Below are positions 44,732-55,244 of a stretch of DNA of 64,000 nucleotides, piece after piece (within the stretch, counting starts at the first letter, position 1; every line of letters starts with the position of its first letter). A model generated the notes under the pieces. That model did no database searches and was not told the DNA's origin. It was given only the letters and a program-made list of their open reading frames with translations. The position numbers and the translations under genes were made by a program. The DNA is from Allocoleopsis franciscana PCC 7113 (GTDB taxonomy: Bacteria; Cyanobacteriota; Cyanobacteriia; Cyanobacteriales; Coleofasciculaceae), in the NCBI RefSeq assembly GCF_000317515.1, contig NC_019738.1, positions 657,501 through 721,500 of the forward strand, read 5' to 3'.

Positions 44732-45064
44732 TCAGCGTAAATTCACACGAATAGGGAGGACTTGTTGAGCACCGATAGGATTAAGGTCATATAAACCTGC
44801 TGATGGTCCGACAAATGACAAAGTAGAATTGACAGCCCACCAAGCACCTTCAAAACTAGGAGTACCTCTATACCTATGCCACCAACCCTGATAGCAACCT
44901 ATTTGGCGATTAGGATCGAAATAATAGGCACGGTATCCCTTGACTACGTTAGGAAGATTACGAGCGCACATAGCTTGAGCCTGTGCCTCATTAGGTCGCA
45001 AAACAGAAAAACCCAAAGGTAGAAGAACACTGCATCCAGCAATAACTAACTGTTTGAAGTTCAT
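44732..45064 (-). CDS. Small secreted protein
   Basis: 110 residues with a clear signal peptide (LVIAGCSVLLPLGFSVLR, cleavage near EAQAQA). The mature 80 residues are aromatic-rich (GYRAYYFDPNRQIGCYQGWW, FEGAWWAVNST) with two cysteines (AMCARN and IGCYQG). No family recognised. It is the first of the run of secreted-protein genes reading leftward (45064 to 43546), with 33 nt to the next gene. Confidence 0.65.
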   Translation of the reverse strand: MNFKQLVIAGCSVLLPLGFSVLRPNEAQAQAMCARNLPNVVKGYRAYYFDPNRQIGCYQGWWHRYRGTPSFEGAWWAVNSTLSFVGPSAGLYDLNPIGAQQVLPIRVNLR

Positions 45065-45394
45065 AATTGTTCTGCCTTCTTCGAGTACTTTCTGGTAAGT
45101 TCATTTGTCATCAAATGAGAGAAAAATACCTGGCGAATAGAATTCGCGGCTACACAAACGAAGTCCGCCGTCGCGGACTAATATATAGCCTGCGTAGGCA
45201 GGCTTTGTTTGTATAGCCCCAGACTTCCAGTCTGAGGGCAATCTGCTTTTGATGTAGATGTCGCTCGTGTTACTCATTGCTTTACATCTTGCAAAGTATC
45301 TCTCAGGTTCAGCCAGCACAAATCCGGATCAGTTGCAAGTTCCCGCGAAGTGATCTGAAAATGTACTTGACAGTTTGTAAAGCAGGAGACAGAT
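45065..45394. other. Divergent spacer with structured repeat
   Basis: 330 nt. Most is taken by the multi-hairpin repeat at 45132-45240. Minus-strand frames at 45101-45319 and 45274-45600 cross the repeat or the start of the STAND gene and are not credible. The promoter of the STAND gene should lie at about 45280-45390. Confidence 0.55.
45132..45240. repeat. Multi-hairpin palindromic repeat, about 110 bp
   Basis: Four hairpins in a row: GCGAAT/ATTCGC (45133-45147), AGTCCGC/GCGGACT (45162-45179), AGCCTGC/GCAGGCT (near 45187-45204) and CAGACT/AGTCTG (45220-45234), plus an enclosing pair GGCTACACAAAC with GTTTGTATAGCC. This family (CAGACTTCCAGTCTG with GGCTACACAAAC) is widely dispersed in cyanobacteria. 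Its layout is like the repeat at 40113-40230, but the sequence differs. Confidence 0.8.
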
Positions 45395-48300
45395 GTGCAA
45401 ACTCTCAAAGCCTCTCCAGAAGGACTCGACAGAATTAAGAAAGCGAGAGAAGAAAAAGGTTGGGCAATAGATGACAAACGCTCCCGATGGCTCAGGGAAG
45501 CCAGTAAAATTCTGGAACCAGAGAAAAACTGGGAAGAAATAGACCAATTTGCCGTCTCGATTGGAACTTGGAAGCGGTTTCTAAAGGGAGAAGCGGTCAA
45601 ACCTCACTATTTCCGAGCATTTTGCCAAGTTTTAGGGCTAAACTGGGAAGAAGTTGTCGCTGGCACTCCAACTCAACCCAATCGTAAAAAGACAAGCACT
45701 ACCCCCCGCAAAGATTGGGGAGAAGCGCCCGATGTCCCCTATTTCGTTGGACGCACCAAAGAACTAGATCAGTTACAACAATGGATTATTAAAGAGCGCT
45801 GCCGACTGGTGGCGCTCTTAGGTATGGGGGGAATTGGCAAAACCGCTCTATCCGTCAAGCTGGTACAACAAATTCAAGGTGAGTTTGAGTACATCATCTG
45901 GCGAAGTCTCCGCAATGCTCCACCTTTCCCAGAGATTGTGACAGACACAATCAAATTCCTATCCAACCAACAAGAAACCGATTTACCAGAAACCGCAAAC
46001 GGTAAAGTATCGCGACTGATTCATTATTTACGCTCCTCACGCTGTCTGCTCATCTTCGACAATGCCGACACAATTTTCCGTAGTGGTGAGTGCGCTGGGA
46101 ACTACCGAGAGGGATATGAAGAGTATGGTGAGCTATTCAGACAGATAGGAGAAACACCCCATCAAAGCTGCTTGCTGCTAACCAGTCGCGAGAAACCGAA
46201 AGAAGTTGCATTTTTTGAAGGGAGACAAGAGGGGAGACAAATTAAATCCTTAAAACTGGAGGGATTGGAGAAGCCAAATGTGCAAGAACTTTTTCAATCC
46301 AGGGGGACGTTCTCTGGTTCAGACTCCGAATGGAATGAACTTATGACGCTCTATGCAGGAAACCCTTTAGCGTTGAACGTCGTCGCTGCAACAATTCAGG
46401 AATATTTTGGCAGTAATCTTGCTGAATTTTTCAAATTAGGTGCAGCCGTTTTTGGTGATATTCGTCATCTAGCCGATGAACAATACAGTCGCTTGTCAGA
46501 TTTAGAAAAAGAGATTATGTACTGGTTGGCAACTAATCGCGAACCCGTTTGTTTACTAGAATTGCGAGATGATATTATACCACCGATCGCACCTGCACAA
46601 TTAATAGATGCTCTAGAATCTCTGGCACGTCGCTCTCTAATCGAGAAAGCTTCGCTACTTGATAAACCTGCCTCATCCTTTACTCAACAACCTGTAGTCA
46701 TGGAGTACATGACTAACCGATTGATAAATCTGGTTTTTGAGGAAATTGTTACAGAAAAAATGGCACTTTTTAACCGCCATGCTTTGATAAAGGCTCAGAC
46801 AAAAGACTACGTTAGAGAAACGCAGATTGTTCTCATCCTGAAGCCAGTTCTAGATAAGCTTTTAGATAAATTTGGCAACCAAAATACACTAAAACTTCAT
46901 TTGAAGCAAATTCTTGCAACCCTAAGAGAGCAATTCCCCCACAAATTAGGGTATGCAGGCGGAAACATCCTCAATATTCTGTGTCAGAGCAACATTGATT
47001 TGAGTGGAGAGGATTTTTCGGAGTTAAAGGTTTGGCAAGCTTACTTAGATGGAGTACACTTGCATGATGTCAATTTTCGTAACTCTAACCTAGATAAATC
47101 TGTTTTTTCGGAAATATTCGATAGTATTTTGTCAGTAGCTATTAGCTCAGATGGAACGCTTTTAGCTACAGGTGATACTGATAATAAAATTCATGTATGG
47201 CGCGTTGCAGACGAGCAACTCCTTTTTACCTGTGAGAGACACGCTAATTGGGTAAGAGCTGTTGCCTTTAGTCCAGATGGTAAAATTTTGGCTAGTGGTA
47301 GTACTGACCAAACCGTGAGGTTGTGGGACGCATCCAACGGGAAGTGCCTGAAAACTCTGCAAGGACACACCAATTGGATATGGTCACTTTCCTTCAGTTC
47401 AGATAGCCAAATTCTTGCCAGTGGCAGTGATGACAAAACCGTGAGATTATGGAATGTCAGCACAGGTGAACGCCTACAAACATTGCCGGAACATTCGCAT
47501 TGGGTAAGGTCAGTTGCGTTTGGTTCAGATAGTAGTACGTTGGTGAGCGCGAGTGTCGATCAAATTGTCAGATTATGGGATATCCGTACAGGTGAATGCC
47601 TCGAACATTGGCAGGAACGCAATCATGTAGTACGGTCAATTGCCTGTCGTCTCGATGAGAACAAGCTGGTTATTGGCACGGATGACTATAAGGTGATTTT
47701 ATTGGATATCCACACAGGAGAACACCTCAAAACCTTCGAGGGACACACCAATCGAGTTTGGTCAGTCGCCTTTAGTCCTCAAGGTAATATGCTTGCCAGT
47801 GGGAGTGCAGATCACACGGTGAAATTATGGGATATCCACACTGGCAGATGCTTGAATACGTTAAAGGAAGAGGGTTATCGAGTGCGATCGCTCGCTTTCA
47901 CTCCAGATGGTAAAATACTTGCTACAGGCAGTGATGACCAAAGCGTGAGTTTATGGAGCGTCCCTGAAGGTAAGCGCCTGAAATCTTTGCAAGGTTACAC
48001 TCAGCGAGTTTGGTCTGTTGCCTTTAGTCCAGATGGTCAAACGCTAGTCAGTGGTAGTGACGACCAGAAGCTAAGATTGTGGGATGTTAACACGGGTGAA
48101 TGCCTGCAAACGTTGTCAGGGCACAAAGGGCGGGTGCGATCGGTTGCCTTCAGTCCAGACGGTGATACTATAGCCAGTGCTAGTAATGACCAGAAGATAA
48201 AATTGTGGGATGTCAGCACAGGAAAGTGCCGCTTAACGTTATCCGGGCACAAAGATTGGGTGTCATCATTAGCATTCAGCCAAGATGGTACAAAGCTAGT

Positions 48301-49153
48301 CAGTGCTAGTGATGACAAAACCGTAAGATTATGGGATGTTTCCACTGGTCAATATCTTAAAACTATAGGCGAACACGGCGATTGGGTTTGGTCAGTTGCC
48401 GTCAGTCCAGATGGCAGCATACTTGCTAATACAAGTGAGAATAAGACGGTGTGGTTGTGGGATATCAACACAGGTGAATGCCTCCACACCTTACAGGGAC
48501 ATACTAATAAAGTGCGTACAGTTGCCTTTAGTCATCAAGGTAATATAGCGGATCTCACATCAGTGCAATACAGTCTGACCTCTCCCCCAACCCCTCTCCT
48601 ACAAGGAGAGGGGAGTAAGAAGTTTTCTCCCCCTTACCTACAAGGGAAGGGGGCTGGGGGGTTAGGTTTTTCTGATGTACTTCACGCAACTGAGAACCAC
48701 TATATCCTTGCCAGTGGAAGTGATGACCAAACGGTAAGGTTGTGGGATGTCTGTACTGGTGAATGTCTGCAAATTCTTCAGGGACATACCAATCAAATCA
48801 GGTCAGTTGCCTTTAGTCCGAATGGTCAAATTGTTGCTAGTGGAAGTGATGACCAAACGGTGAAGTTGTGGAACGTTTGTGATGGTAAGTGTCTGCAAAT
48901 GTTGCACGGGCATACCAAGTCAGTATGGTCAGTGCATTGGAGTCCGAATGGTCATACTCTTGCTAGTGGTAGTGAAGATGAGACGATTAAGATTTGGGAT
49001 GTAACAACGGCTGAGTGCCTGAGAACTCTGAGAGCTAAAAAACCTTATGAAGGCATGAATATTACTGGCGTTACAGGTTTAACGGAGGCGCAAAAAGCTA
49101 CGCTAAAAGCTCTAGGTGCGTTGGAAGAGGGAGAGTGTTTATCTCTGGCATGA
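45395..49153 (+). CDS. STAND ATPase with 14 WD40 repeats (NB-ARC/WD40)
   Basis: 1252 residues. The N-terminal 85 residues are the cyanobacterial vWD40-type helical start ([33 protein letters not shown]), likely an adaptor. An NB-ARC ATPase follows, with P-loop [16 protein letters not shown] (about 143-158) and LLIFDNAD as Walker B. A short pentapeptide-like stretch ([19 protein letters not shown]) leads to 14 WD40 repeats (about 570-1205), enough for two seven-bladed propellers. Such proteins act as signal sensors, and some STAND ATPases are anti-phage. Repeat 12 is split by a 53-residue insert encoded by a MITE. Starts at GTG 45395. Confidence 0.9.
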   Translation: MQTLKASPEGLDRIKKAREEKGWAIDDKRSRWLREASKILEPEKNWEEIDQFAVSIGTWKRFLKGEAVKPHYFRAFCQVLGLNWEEVVAGTPTQPNRKKTSTTPRKDWGEAPDVPYFVGRTKELDQLQQWIIKERCRLVALLGMGGIGKTALSVKLVQQIQGEFEYIIWRSLRNAPPFPEIVTDTIKFLSNQQETDLPETANGKVSRLIHYLRSSRCLLIFDNADTIFRSGECAGNYREGYEEYGELFRQIGETPHQSCLLLTSREKPKEVAFFEGRQEGRQIKSLKLEGLEKPNVQELFQSRGTFSGSDSEWNELMTLYAGNPLALNVVAATIQEYFGSNLAEFFKLGAAVFGDIRHLADEQYSRLSDLEKEIMYWLATNREPVCLLELRDDIIPPIAPAQLIDALESLARRSLIEKASLLDKPASSFTQQPVVMEYMTNRLINLVFEEIVTEKMALFNRHALIKAQTKDYVRETQIVLILKPVLDKLLDKFGNQNTLKLHLKQILATLREQFPHKLGYAGGNILNILCQSNIDLSGEDFSELKVWQAYLDGVHLHDVNFRNSNLDKSVFSEIFDSILSVAISSDGTLLATGDTDNKIHVWRVADEQLLFTCERHANWVRAVAFSPDGKILASGSTDQTVRLWDASNGKCLKTLQGHTNWIWSLSFSSDSQILASGSDDKTVRLWNVSTGERLQTLPEHSHWVRSVAFGSDSSTLVSASVDQIVRLWDIRTGECLEHWQERNHVVRSIACRLDENKLVIGTDDYKVILLDIHTGEHLKTFEGHTNRVWSVAFSPQGNMLASGSADHTVKLWDIHTGRCLNTLKEEGYRVRSLAFTPDGKILATGSDDQSVSLWSVPEGKRLKSLQGYTQRVWSVAFSPDGQTLVSGSDDQKLRLWDVNTGECLQTLSGHKGRVRSVAFSPDGDTIASASNDQKIKLWDVSTGKCRLTLSGHKDWVSSLAFSQDGTKLVSASDDKTVRLWDVSTGQYLKTIGEHGDWVWSVAVSPDGSILANTSENKTVWLWDINTGECLHTLQGHTNKVRTVAFSHQGNIADLTSVQYSLTSPPTPLLQGEGSKKFSPPYLQGKGAGGLGFSDVLHATENHYILASGSDDQTVRLWDVCTGECLQILQGHTNQIRSVAFSPNGQIVASGSDDQTVKLWNVCDGKCLQMLHGHTKSVWSVHWSPNGHTLASGSEDETIKIWDVTTAECLRTLRAKKPYEGMNITGVTGLTEAQKATLKALGALEEGECLSLA
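48546..48702. mobile_element. 157-bp MITE-like insertion in frame within a WD40 repeat
   Basis: Imperfect inverted ends: TAGCGGATCTCA on the left and, read from the right, TAGTGGTTCTCA, with similarity continuing for about 30 bp. A TA dinucleotide flanks both sides (48544-48545 and 48703-48704), as for IS630/Tc1-type targets. Removing element plus one TA restores GGT-AAT-ATC-CTT, that is [10 protein letters not shown], a normal WD40 repeat. The interior has two hairpins, CCCCTCTCCT/AGGAGAGGGG and CCCCCTTACC/GGGAAGGGGG-like. It adds 53 codons without a stop. Confidence 0.82.
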
Positions 49154-49248
49154 GGACAGCTTGCATACTTCTCAATCACCAATGCTGCTGACTGCTCCAT
49201 CCCAGCCTTATACTGAAGTAGCATTTGGAGTCAGAAAGGAGAGGCTGC

Positions 49249-50724
49249 ATGGCATCCATCCGTGAGTTGCACACACAACTCATTTGTAAAGAACGTTCGG
49301 CTGTTGAAATTACCCAAGAAGCCCTAGACCGAATTCAGCTACTAGAGCCGCAATTACACAGCTTTTTGTGCGTGACAGCAGAACAAGCCTTGGATCAGGC
49401 GCGTCAAGTGGATGCCAAAATCGCCGCCGGGGAAGAAATTGACCTATTGGCGGGGATTCCCATTGGCATCAAAGACAATATGTGTACCAAGGGGATTCGC
49501 ACCACCTGCGCCTCTAAGATTCTGGAAAATTTTGTACCCCCCTATGAGTCAACAGTGACGCAAAAGTTGAAAGCAGCGGGTGCAGTCATGGTGGGGAAAA
49601 CGAACCTAGATGAATTTGCGATGGGGAGTTCTACCGAAAACTCCGCCTATCAAGTGACCGCTAATCCCTGGGATGTATCACGAGTGCCTGGGGGTTCCTC
49701 TGGCGGATCGGCATCAGCGGTAGCAGCACAAGAGTGCGTGGTGGCACTGGGTTCTGACACTGGCGGCTCAATTCGTCAACCCGCTTCGTTCTGCGGCGTG
49801 GTGGGCATGAAACCCACCTATGGGCTGGTTTCTCGTTATGGTTTGGTCGCCTTTGCCTCTTCTTTAGATCAAATTGGCCCCTTTGGGCGAACGGTAGAAG
49901 ATACGGCGATTTTATTAAATGCGATTGCAGGTTATGACCCCAACGATGCCACCAGTCTCAAGGTGCAAATCCCAGACTACCTCAAAGCGCTTCAGCCGGA
50001 TCTTCAGCCTAGGGGACGCATCAAGATTGGCGTGATTAAAGAAACCTTTGGGGAAGGTTTAGATCCCGTTGTCGAGCAAACCATTACCAAAGCGATCGAT
50101 CAACTGCAAACTTTAGGGGCTGAAATCCATGTCGTCTCCTGCCCCCGCTTCCGTTATGGGTTGCCGACTTACTACATCATTGCCCCTAGTGAAGCCTCAG
50201 CCAACCTCGCTCGCTACGATGGTGTCAAGTATGGTATCCGTGTCCCTGATGCAGAAAATCTGCTTGACATGTACAAGAAAACTCGTGCGGCTGGGTTTGG
50301 TGCAGAGGTCAAACGCCGGATTATGCTGGGAACTTATGCCCTGTCAGCAGGATACTACGACGCTTATTACCTCAAAGCCCAAAAAGTTCGGACTTTGATC
50401 AAACAAGACTTTGAGAATGCCTTTAAACAAGTCGATGTCTTGGTGTGTCCCACAGCACCGACGACGGCTTTTAAAGCTGGGGAAAAGACAGAAGACCCCT
50501 TGAGTATGTATCTAGGGGACTTGATGACGATCCCGGTGAGTCTTGCTGGGTTACCAGGGATGAGCATCCCTTGTGGTTTTGATGAAAGTGGACTCCCCAT
50601 TGGTCTACAGCTTATTGGCAAAGTCTTGCGCGAAGACCAGTTGTTTCAGGTGGCTTATGCTTATGAGCAATCCACACCCTGGCATCTGCGATCGCCTCAG
50701 ATCAAGTCGGCGGCTAACCCTTGA
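49249..50724 (+). CDS. gatA: Glutamyl-tRNA(Gln) amidotransferase subunit A
   Basis: Amidase subunit of GatCAB, which makes Gln-tRNA from Glu-tRNA; cyanobacteria lack a glutaminyl-tRNA synthetase. The frame opens at 49225, but the ATG at 49249 (MASIRELH) fits the family and has the ribosome site AAAGGAGAGG a few nucleotides upstream. The Ser-cisSer-Lys triad is seen in [29 protein letters not shown] and [17 protein letters not shown]. The C-terminal region has [10 protein letters not shown] and [12 protein letters not shown]. Full length (491 residues). gatB and gatC are not adjacent. A strong terminator follows. Confidence 0.96.
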   Translation: MASIRELHTQLICKERSAVEITQEALDRIQLLEPQLHSFLCVTAEQALDQARQVDAKIAAGEEIDLLAGIPIGIKDNMCTKGIRTTCASKILENFVPPYESTVTQKLKAAGAVMVGKTNLDEFAMGSSTENSAYQVTANPWDVSRVPGGSSGGSASAVAAQECVVALGSDTGGSIRQPASFCGVVGMKPTYGLVSRYGLVAFASSLDQIGPFGRTVEDTAILLNAIAGYDPNDATSLKVQIPDYLKALQPDLQPRGRIKIGVIKETFGEGLDPVVEQTITKAIDQLQTLGAEIHVVSCPRFRYGLPTYYIIAPSEASANLARYDGVKYGIRVPDAENLLDMYKKTRAAGFGAEVKRRIMLGTYALSAGYYDAYYLKAQKVRTLIKQDFENAFKQVDVLVCPTAPTTAFKAGEKTEDPLSMYLGDLMTIPVSLAGLPGMSIPCGFDESGLPIGLQLIGKVLREDQLFQVAYAYEQSTPWHLRSPQIKSAANP

Positions 50725-51058
50725 GCTATTTGGGCAGGGTGTTCTGCCTCTAGTCCCGTTCCCCAGTGGAAGGTCTATAATCTTCCCGATCTCCCTGACT
50801 CAAGAGGGTAAGGGAGTCTTGAGTCATTTTTTCTCAATCCAATAGCAGTGACATCACTTAAGTTTGTAGTAGTACCTTAGTACTTATCATCAAACGCATC
50901 GCGGCTAAAAACCCTTTAGTCAGCGACATTTCCAGTCCTTAGTCTTTTAAGGGCTGGTACCCCTATATGTAGAGTTAGCTGATTAAAAACCCTCTAAATA
51001 TAGTGCCTAAAATCCGTTAGTCTAGTTTTATCTTCTGTATTCTCATCGGCTGAAACCC
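50725..51058. other. Spacer between gatA and dnaE-N
   Basis: 334 nt. Its left third contains the gatA terminator; the remainder is AT-rich with short direct and inverted stretches (AGTACCTTAGTACT near 50868) and presumably the dnaE promoter. No gene. Confidence 0.6.
50796..50832 (+). terminator. Strong intrinsic terminator after gatA
   Basis: Perfect 10-bp stem TGACTCAAGA (50796-50805) / TCTTGAGTCA (50817-50826) followed by six T residues (50827-50832). Flanking CTCCC and GGGAG offer an alternative pairing. Confidence 0.88.
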
Positions 51059-53713
51059 ATGTCCTTCGTTGGCCTGCATATTCATAGCGATTACAGCTTG
51101 CTGGATGGTGCTTCTCAGCTGCCTGAACTAATTGATCGAGCCTTGAAATTGGAAATGCCTGCGATCGCGCTAACCGATCACGGAGTGATGTACGGCGCGA
51201 TCGAACTGCTCAAAGTCTGCCGGGGTCGGAATATTAAGCCGATTATCGGGAATGAGATGTATGTGATTAACGGTGACATTGAGGATAAAAGTAAGCGTTG
51301 CCGTAAATATCATCAAGTTGTCTTGGCAAAAAATACCCAAGGCTACAAAAATTTAGTTAAGCTGACTACGATCTCTCACCTCAAGGGTGTCCAAGGAAAA
51401 GGCATTTTTTCCCGTCCTTGCGTTAACAAAGACCTACTGAAGCAGTACCGCGAAGGTTTAATTGTCACCAGTGCTTGTTTGGGAGGCGAGGTTCCGCAAG
51501 CCATTCTCAAAAACGACCCACAGCTTGCCCGTGAGGTGGCTCAATGGTACAAACAGGTCTTCGGTGATGATTATTATCTGGAAATTCAAGACCACGGTTC
51601 CATTGAAGACCGGATCGTTAACGTTGAAATCGTCAAGATTGCCCGTGAATTAGGGATTAAAATCGTTGCGACCAATGATTCTCACTTTATCTCCTGCTAC
51701 GACGTAGAAGCTCACGATGCCTTGCTGTGTATTCAAACCGGTAAGCTAATCAGTGAAGACAAACGGATGCGCTACAGCGGCACCGAGTATCTGAAATCTG
51801 CTGATGAGATGGCGAAACTATTTCGGGATCATCTGCCGGATGAGGTGATTCAAGAAGCGATCGCCAATACTGTTGAAGTTGCGGACAAAATCAAACCCTA
51901 TGACATCATGGGGGAACCCCGCATCCCTGATTACCCTGTCCCGAAAGGCCACACCGCTGATACTTACATCGAAGAATTGGCATGGGACGGACTCTTACAA
52001 CGCTTAAAATGTCGCTCTCGTAGTGACATTAATCCTGTCTATAAACAGCGTCTGGAGTATGAGCTAAAAATGCTCCAACAGATGGGATTTTCTACCTACT
52101 TTTTAGTGGTTTGGGATTACATTAAATTTGCTAGAGATAACAATATCCCCGTCGGGCCAGGAAGAGGCAGCGCCGCTGGTTCTCTGGTTGCTTACGCCTT
52201 AAAAATTACTAACATTGACCCTGTTCATCATGGACTTTTGTTTGAGCGTTTTTTGAATCCAGAACGGAAATCGATGCCAGATGTTGACACAGATTTCTGC
52301 ATTGAGAAACGCGACAAAGTGATTGAATACGTTACCGAAAAGTATGGCAAAGAACGAGTTGCCCAGATTATTACCTTTAACCGCCTCACTTCTAAAGCCG
52401 TACTGAAAGACGTTGCCAGAGTATTAAATATCCCCTACAAAGAAGCTGACCAAATGGCCAAGCTAATTCCTGTCGTGCGGGGTAAACCAACTAAACTCTC
52501 GGTAATGATTTCGGAAGAAACACCTGCCCCAGAGTTTCGAGAAGCTTACAAAAATGACCCCAGAGTTCAACACTGGGTAGACATGGCGATCCGAATTGAG
52601 GGAACCAATAAAACATTTGGTGTGCACGCGGCTGGTGTTGTAATTTCGGCAGAGCCTTTGGATGAAATTGTGCCGCTGCAAGTGAACAATGATGGTTCTG
52701 TCATCACCCAATATTTCATGGAAGACTTGGAATCATTGGGACTGTTAAAGATGGATTTTTTGGGGCTGAAAAATCTAACAACTATTCAAAAAACAGCAGA
52801 ATTAATTAGTAAGAGCGAAAACTTTGCGATTGATTTAGATGAACTGGCAATTGCTGAACGAAAAGCTTTTAGTATCTTAGCAAAAGGTGAAATTAATAAA
52901 TTACCCATAGATATTAAAAAAACATACAAACTCTTAGAACAGGGGGATTTAGAAGGTATATTTCAATTAGAATCTTCGGGAATGCGCCAGATTGTCCGAG
53001 ACTTAAAACCTTCTAGTATTGAAGATATTTCTTCAATTTTAGCGCTTTACCGACCTGGTCCTTTAGACGCGGGTCTAATTCCGAAGTTTATCAACCGCAA
53101 ACATGGTAAAGAAAAAATTGAATATCAACATCAATTATTAAAACCTATCCTGGAAGAAACTTACGGCACTCTTGTCTATCAAGAACAAATCATGAAAATG
53201 GCTCAGGACTTAGCAGGATATTCCTTGGGTCAAGCAGATTTGTTACGAAGAGCCATGGGCAAGAAAAAGGTTTCTGAGATGCAAAAACATCGGGAAACCT
53301 TTATTGATGGATCGGCTAAAAATGGTGTTCCGAAGAGAATTGCCGAAGATTTATTTGAGCAAATGATTCTGTTTGCTGAATACTGTTTGAGTTACGACAG
53401 TGAAATTTTAACAGTTGAATATGGCTTGATGCCCATTGGTAAAATTGTTGAGGAAGGAATTGAATGTACCGTTTACAGTGTAGATAGCCATGGCTACCTG
53501 TACACACAACCCATCGCACAGTGGCATCACCGGGGACAACAAGAAGTCTTTGAGTATGATTTAGAAGATGGTTCAGTGATTCGAGCGACGAAAGACCATA
53601 AATTTATGACGAGTGAGGGTCAGATGCTCGCGATCGATGAGATATTTGAGCGAGGGTTAGAACTAAAACAGGTTAAGCGATCGCAACCTGTACTGGTTGA
53701 TATTGCTCGTTAA
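51059..53713 (+). CDS. dnaE: DNA polymerase III alpha subunit, N-terminal half, with split-intein N fragment
   Basis: 884 residues: an N-extein of 775 residues and a 109-residue intein N half starting at Cys776 (TGT at 53384). The extein has the PHP domain ([20 protein letters not shown]) and the polymerase III palm with [13 protein letters not shown] and [13 protein letters not shown] carrying the catalytic aspartates. It breaks at FAEY, the known cyanobacterial DnaE split site. The intein half starts [15 protein letters not shown], with the block B pair T69 and H72 in [10 protein letters not shown], and ends in a longer tail ([14 protein letters not shown]) than the best-known Nostoc form. 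A separate dnaE-C gene with the intein C half must exist elsewhere; protein trans-splicing then rebuilds the enzyme. Confidence 0.96.
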   Translation: MSFVGLHIHSDYSLLDGASQLPELIDRALKLEMPAIALTDHGVMYGAIELLKVCRGRNIKPIIGNEMYVINGDIEDKSKRCRKYHQVVLAKNTQGYKNLVKLTTISHLKGVQGKGIFSRPCVNKDLLKQYREGLIVTSACLGGEVPQAILKNDPQLAREVAQWYKQVFGDDYYLEIQDHGSIEDRIVNVEIVKIARELGIKIVATNDSHFISCYDVEAHDALLCIQTGKLISEDKRMRYSGTEYLKSADEMAKLFRDHLPDEVIQEAIANTVEVADKIKPYDIMGEPRIPDYPVPKGHTADTYIEELAWDGLLQRLKCRSRSDINPVYKQRLEYELKMLQQMGFSTYFLVVWDYIKFARDNNIPVGPGRGSAAGSLVAYALKITNIDPVHHGLLFERFLNPERKSMPDVDTDFCIEKRDKVIEYVTEKYGKERVAQIITFNRLTSKAVLKDVARVLNIPYKEADQMAKLIPVVRGKPTKLSVMISEETPAPEFREAYKNDPRVQHWVDMAIRIEGTNKTFGVHAAGVVISAEPLDEIVPLQVNNDGSVITQYFMEDLESLGLLKMDFLGLKNLTTIQKTAELISKSENFAIDLDELAIAERKAFSILAKGEINKLPIDIKKTYKLLEQGDLEGIFQLESSGMRQIVRDLKPSSIEDISSILALYRPGPLDAGLIPKFINRKHGKEKIEYQHQLLKPILEETYGTLVYQEQIMKMAQDLAGYSLGQADLLRRAMGKKKVSEMQKHRETFIDGSAKNGVPKRIAEDLFEQMILFAEYCLSYDSEILTVEYGLMPIGKIVEEGIECTVYSVDSHGYLYTQPIAQWHHRGQQEVFEYDLEDGSVIRATKDHKFMTSEGQMLAIDEIFERGLELKQVKRSQPVLVDIAR

Positions 53714-54058
53714 GGCTATCCCAAAAAATACCATCTTGAGAGTTACAGCCGCTTTCATCCAGCTTCAACGAGATGCATCTCCAGAAAGTCAATCTTTCTA
53801 CTGGAGGAATAGGAGATACTACCGGAGATTGATTCACTCGGCTACGCCTTTTGATTAAGCTTTAACAGTCTCACTGCCGCAGATGAAGTTTCTGTGAACA
53901 CTCAAGATTAGAGGAGACGCTAGCGAAACCCGTCGGATATCCTGCGTGAAGAGACTTAGCAGATTGACCTATAAATCTGACTCAAGAATCTGGCACGTGG
54001 GCATCTCAGTCGGTACATTGAGCAATAGCTGGAAAAGCAAGGTTTACTTGCTGACTCA
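53714..54058. other. Spacer downstream of dnaE-N, no gene
   Basis: 345 nt. CTCCAGAAAG with CTTTCTACTGGAG (near 53779-53807) can form a hairpin without a T-run. No other structure or reading frame of note; the first part may encode the 3' end of the dnaE transcript. Confidence 0.5.
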
Positions 54059-54601
54059 TTGGTTAAATCATCCACCCAGTTTAACTATTCACAGGGAATT
54101 AGTAACGTGAGGAAGACGAAAGTTGCGTACATCCTTTGGTGTACCTGTTTTGTGGGCTTGGCTGGCGTCCATCGTTTATATAGTGGTAAGTATTTGAGTG
54201 GGTTAGTCTGGTTGTTTACTTTGGGCTTTTTGGGAATTGGTCAACTGATAGATTTGGCTCTAATTCCAGGAATGATTGAAGAAAAAAACCTTAAAGATAA
54301 GTGGCTTTCCCACCGCTCTAATAATCACATTGCTATTATCCCAGAAGTGGTGGTTGGCACAGCCAATGAAATTCGCCCAACGTTTAGAGAACCCACGAAT
54401 AAAGTAGAACTATCAGATATCCAGACAATTTTTCAGTTAGCTAAAGACAACCAGGGCAAAGTCTCACTTGTTGATTGTGTTATTGCCACAGGAAAACCCG
54501 CTTCAGAACTGAGGAAGGCTCTTGAATACTTATGTCTGGAAGGTTTCTTAGCAGTAGATAACTACCCAGAGCCAGGTTCATTGGTTTATAAACTGGTATA
54601 G
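54059..54601 (+). CDS. TM2-domain membrane protein
   Basis: 180 residues from a TTG at 54059; the GTG at 54107 (VRKTKVAYIL) is an equally good start and closer to family members. The TM2 domain is two membrane helices joined by a tight turn: KVAYILWCTCFVGLAGVHRL and YSGKYLSGLVWLFTLGFLGI, then GQLIDLALIPGMIEEKN. The soluble C-terminal 100 residues contain a helical region (VELSDIQTIFQLAKDNQGKV, GKPASELRKALEYLCLEGFL) that looks like a winged helix. Function unknown; TM2 proteins are common in cyanobacteria. Confidence 0.8.
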   Translation: MVKSSTQFNYSQGISNVRKTKVAYILWCTCFVGLAGVHRLYSGKYLSGLVWLFTLGFLGIGQLIDLALIPGMIEEKNLKDKWLSHRSNNHIAIIPEVVVGTANEIRPTFREPTNKVELSDIQTIFQLAKDNQGKVSLVDCVIATGKPASELRKALEYLCLEGFLAVDNYPEPGSLVYKLV

Positions 54602-54623
54602 AAGTTTATTGATATCCATCTCT

Positions 54624-55244
54624 TTAGGCTAGGCTGAGCATTCTTAAAAAGGTTTTTAGGCTATGAGTTTCTGGAGTTTTTCCTGAATAAGATGAAGGCC
54701 GAGGGAAGACTTTTGCGGCAACGCCAGATGGGTATTCATCAGAACGTAAGGCTAGAATATCTAGAGAAGTTGCCAAAAGTATCGGAATTCCTGCGGATAT
54801 ACTCAAGCCTGTGAGTTCTAACCTTGGCAGAGATACATTTTGCTCAAATTGAAACTCGCCATCTTGGAGGTTGAACAGGGTGCAAACTTGCTGTCGTACT
54901 TGAGTTAGAAAAAGCTGTTTTAATTGTTCGGCTTGTAACACGCCTTGATCAAATAAGTATTTTCCTAGGGGCTTATCCGTTGGACACAATTGGGCTAATT
55001 TATAAATTACGCGATCGCTCACCCACTGACGTTGTTCAATTAGCTTCACTAAGCCTTGTTCGTCTAAGCCGTTAGCGGCTGCAACAATACAACCCTGCTC
55101 CACCCAAATATAATGAACACGGCTCTTGCTGGTTGGTGATTCTGATAAAGCCCGAACAGTTAGCAAACCGCTTTTATGCCCTTGCTCAATGAATTGAAGA
55201 ATTTCGCATAAAGAGAAGTCGGAAAAGGAACCTGTAGTAGACAT
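54624..55244 (-). CDS. PATAN/DUF4388-domain protein
   Basis: 206 residues. The N-terminal SFSDFSLCEILQFIEQGHKS and GLLTV with the later GCIVAAANG match DUF4388 (PATAN), found in cyanobacterial response regulators and phototaxis or motility signalling proteins. The middle segment KPLGKYLFDQGVLQAEQLKQ resembles the MshEN-like repeats of the glycosyltransferase at 8787. LFNLQDGEFQFEQNVSL follows, as usual for the family. There is no receiver domain. It converges with the TM2 gene with a 22-nt gap between stops. Confidence 0.8.
   Translation of the reverse strand: MSTTGSFSDFSLCEILQFIEQGHKSGLLTVRALSESPTSKSRVHYIWVEQGCIVAAANGLDEQGLVKLIEQRQWVSDRVIYKLAQLCPTDKPLGKYLFDQGVLQAEQLKQLFLTQVRQQVCTLFNLQDGEFQFEQNVSLPRLELTGLSISAGIPILLATSLDILALRSDEYPSGVAAKVFPRPSSYSGKTPETHSLKTFLRMLSLA

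Noticed and set aside
45101-45319. 72-codon minus-strand frame before the STAND gene
   Set aside because: It runs through the multi-hairpin repeat at 45132-45240; its sequence is explained by the repeat.
53384-53713. Premature end or frameshift of dnaE
   Set aside because: The tail is a recognisable split-intein N fragment starting at the known insertion site, so the gene is complete as it stands.
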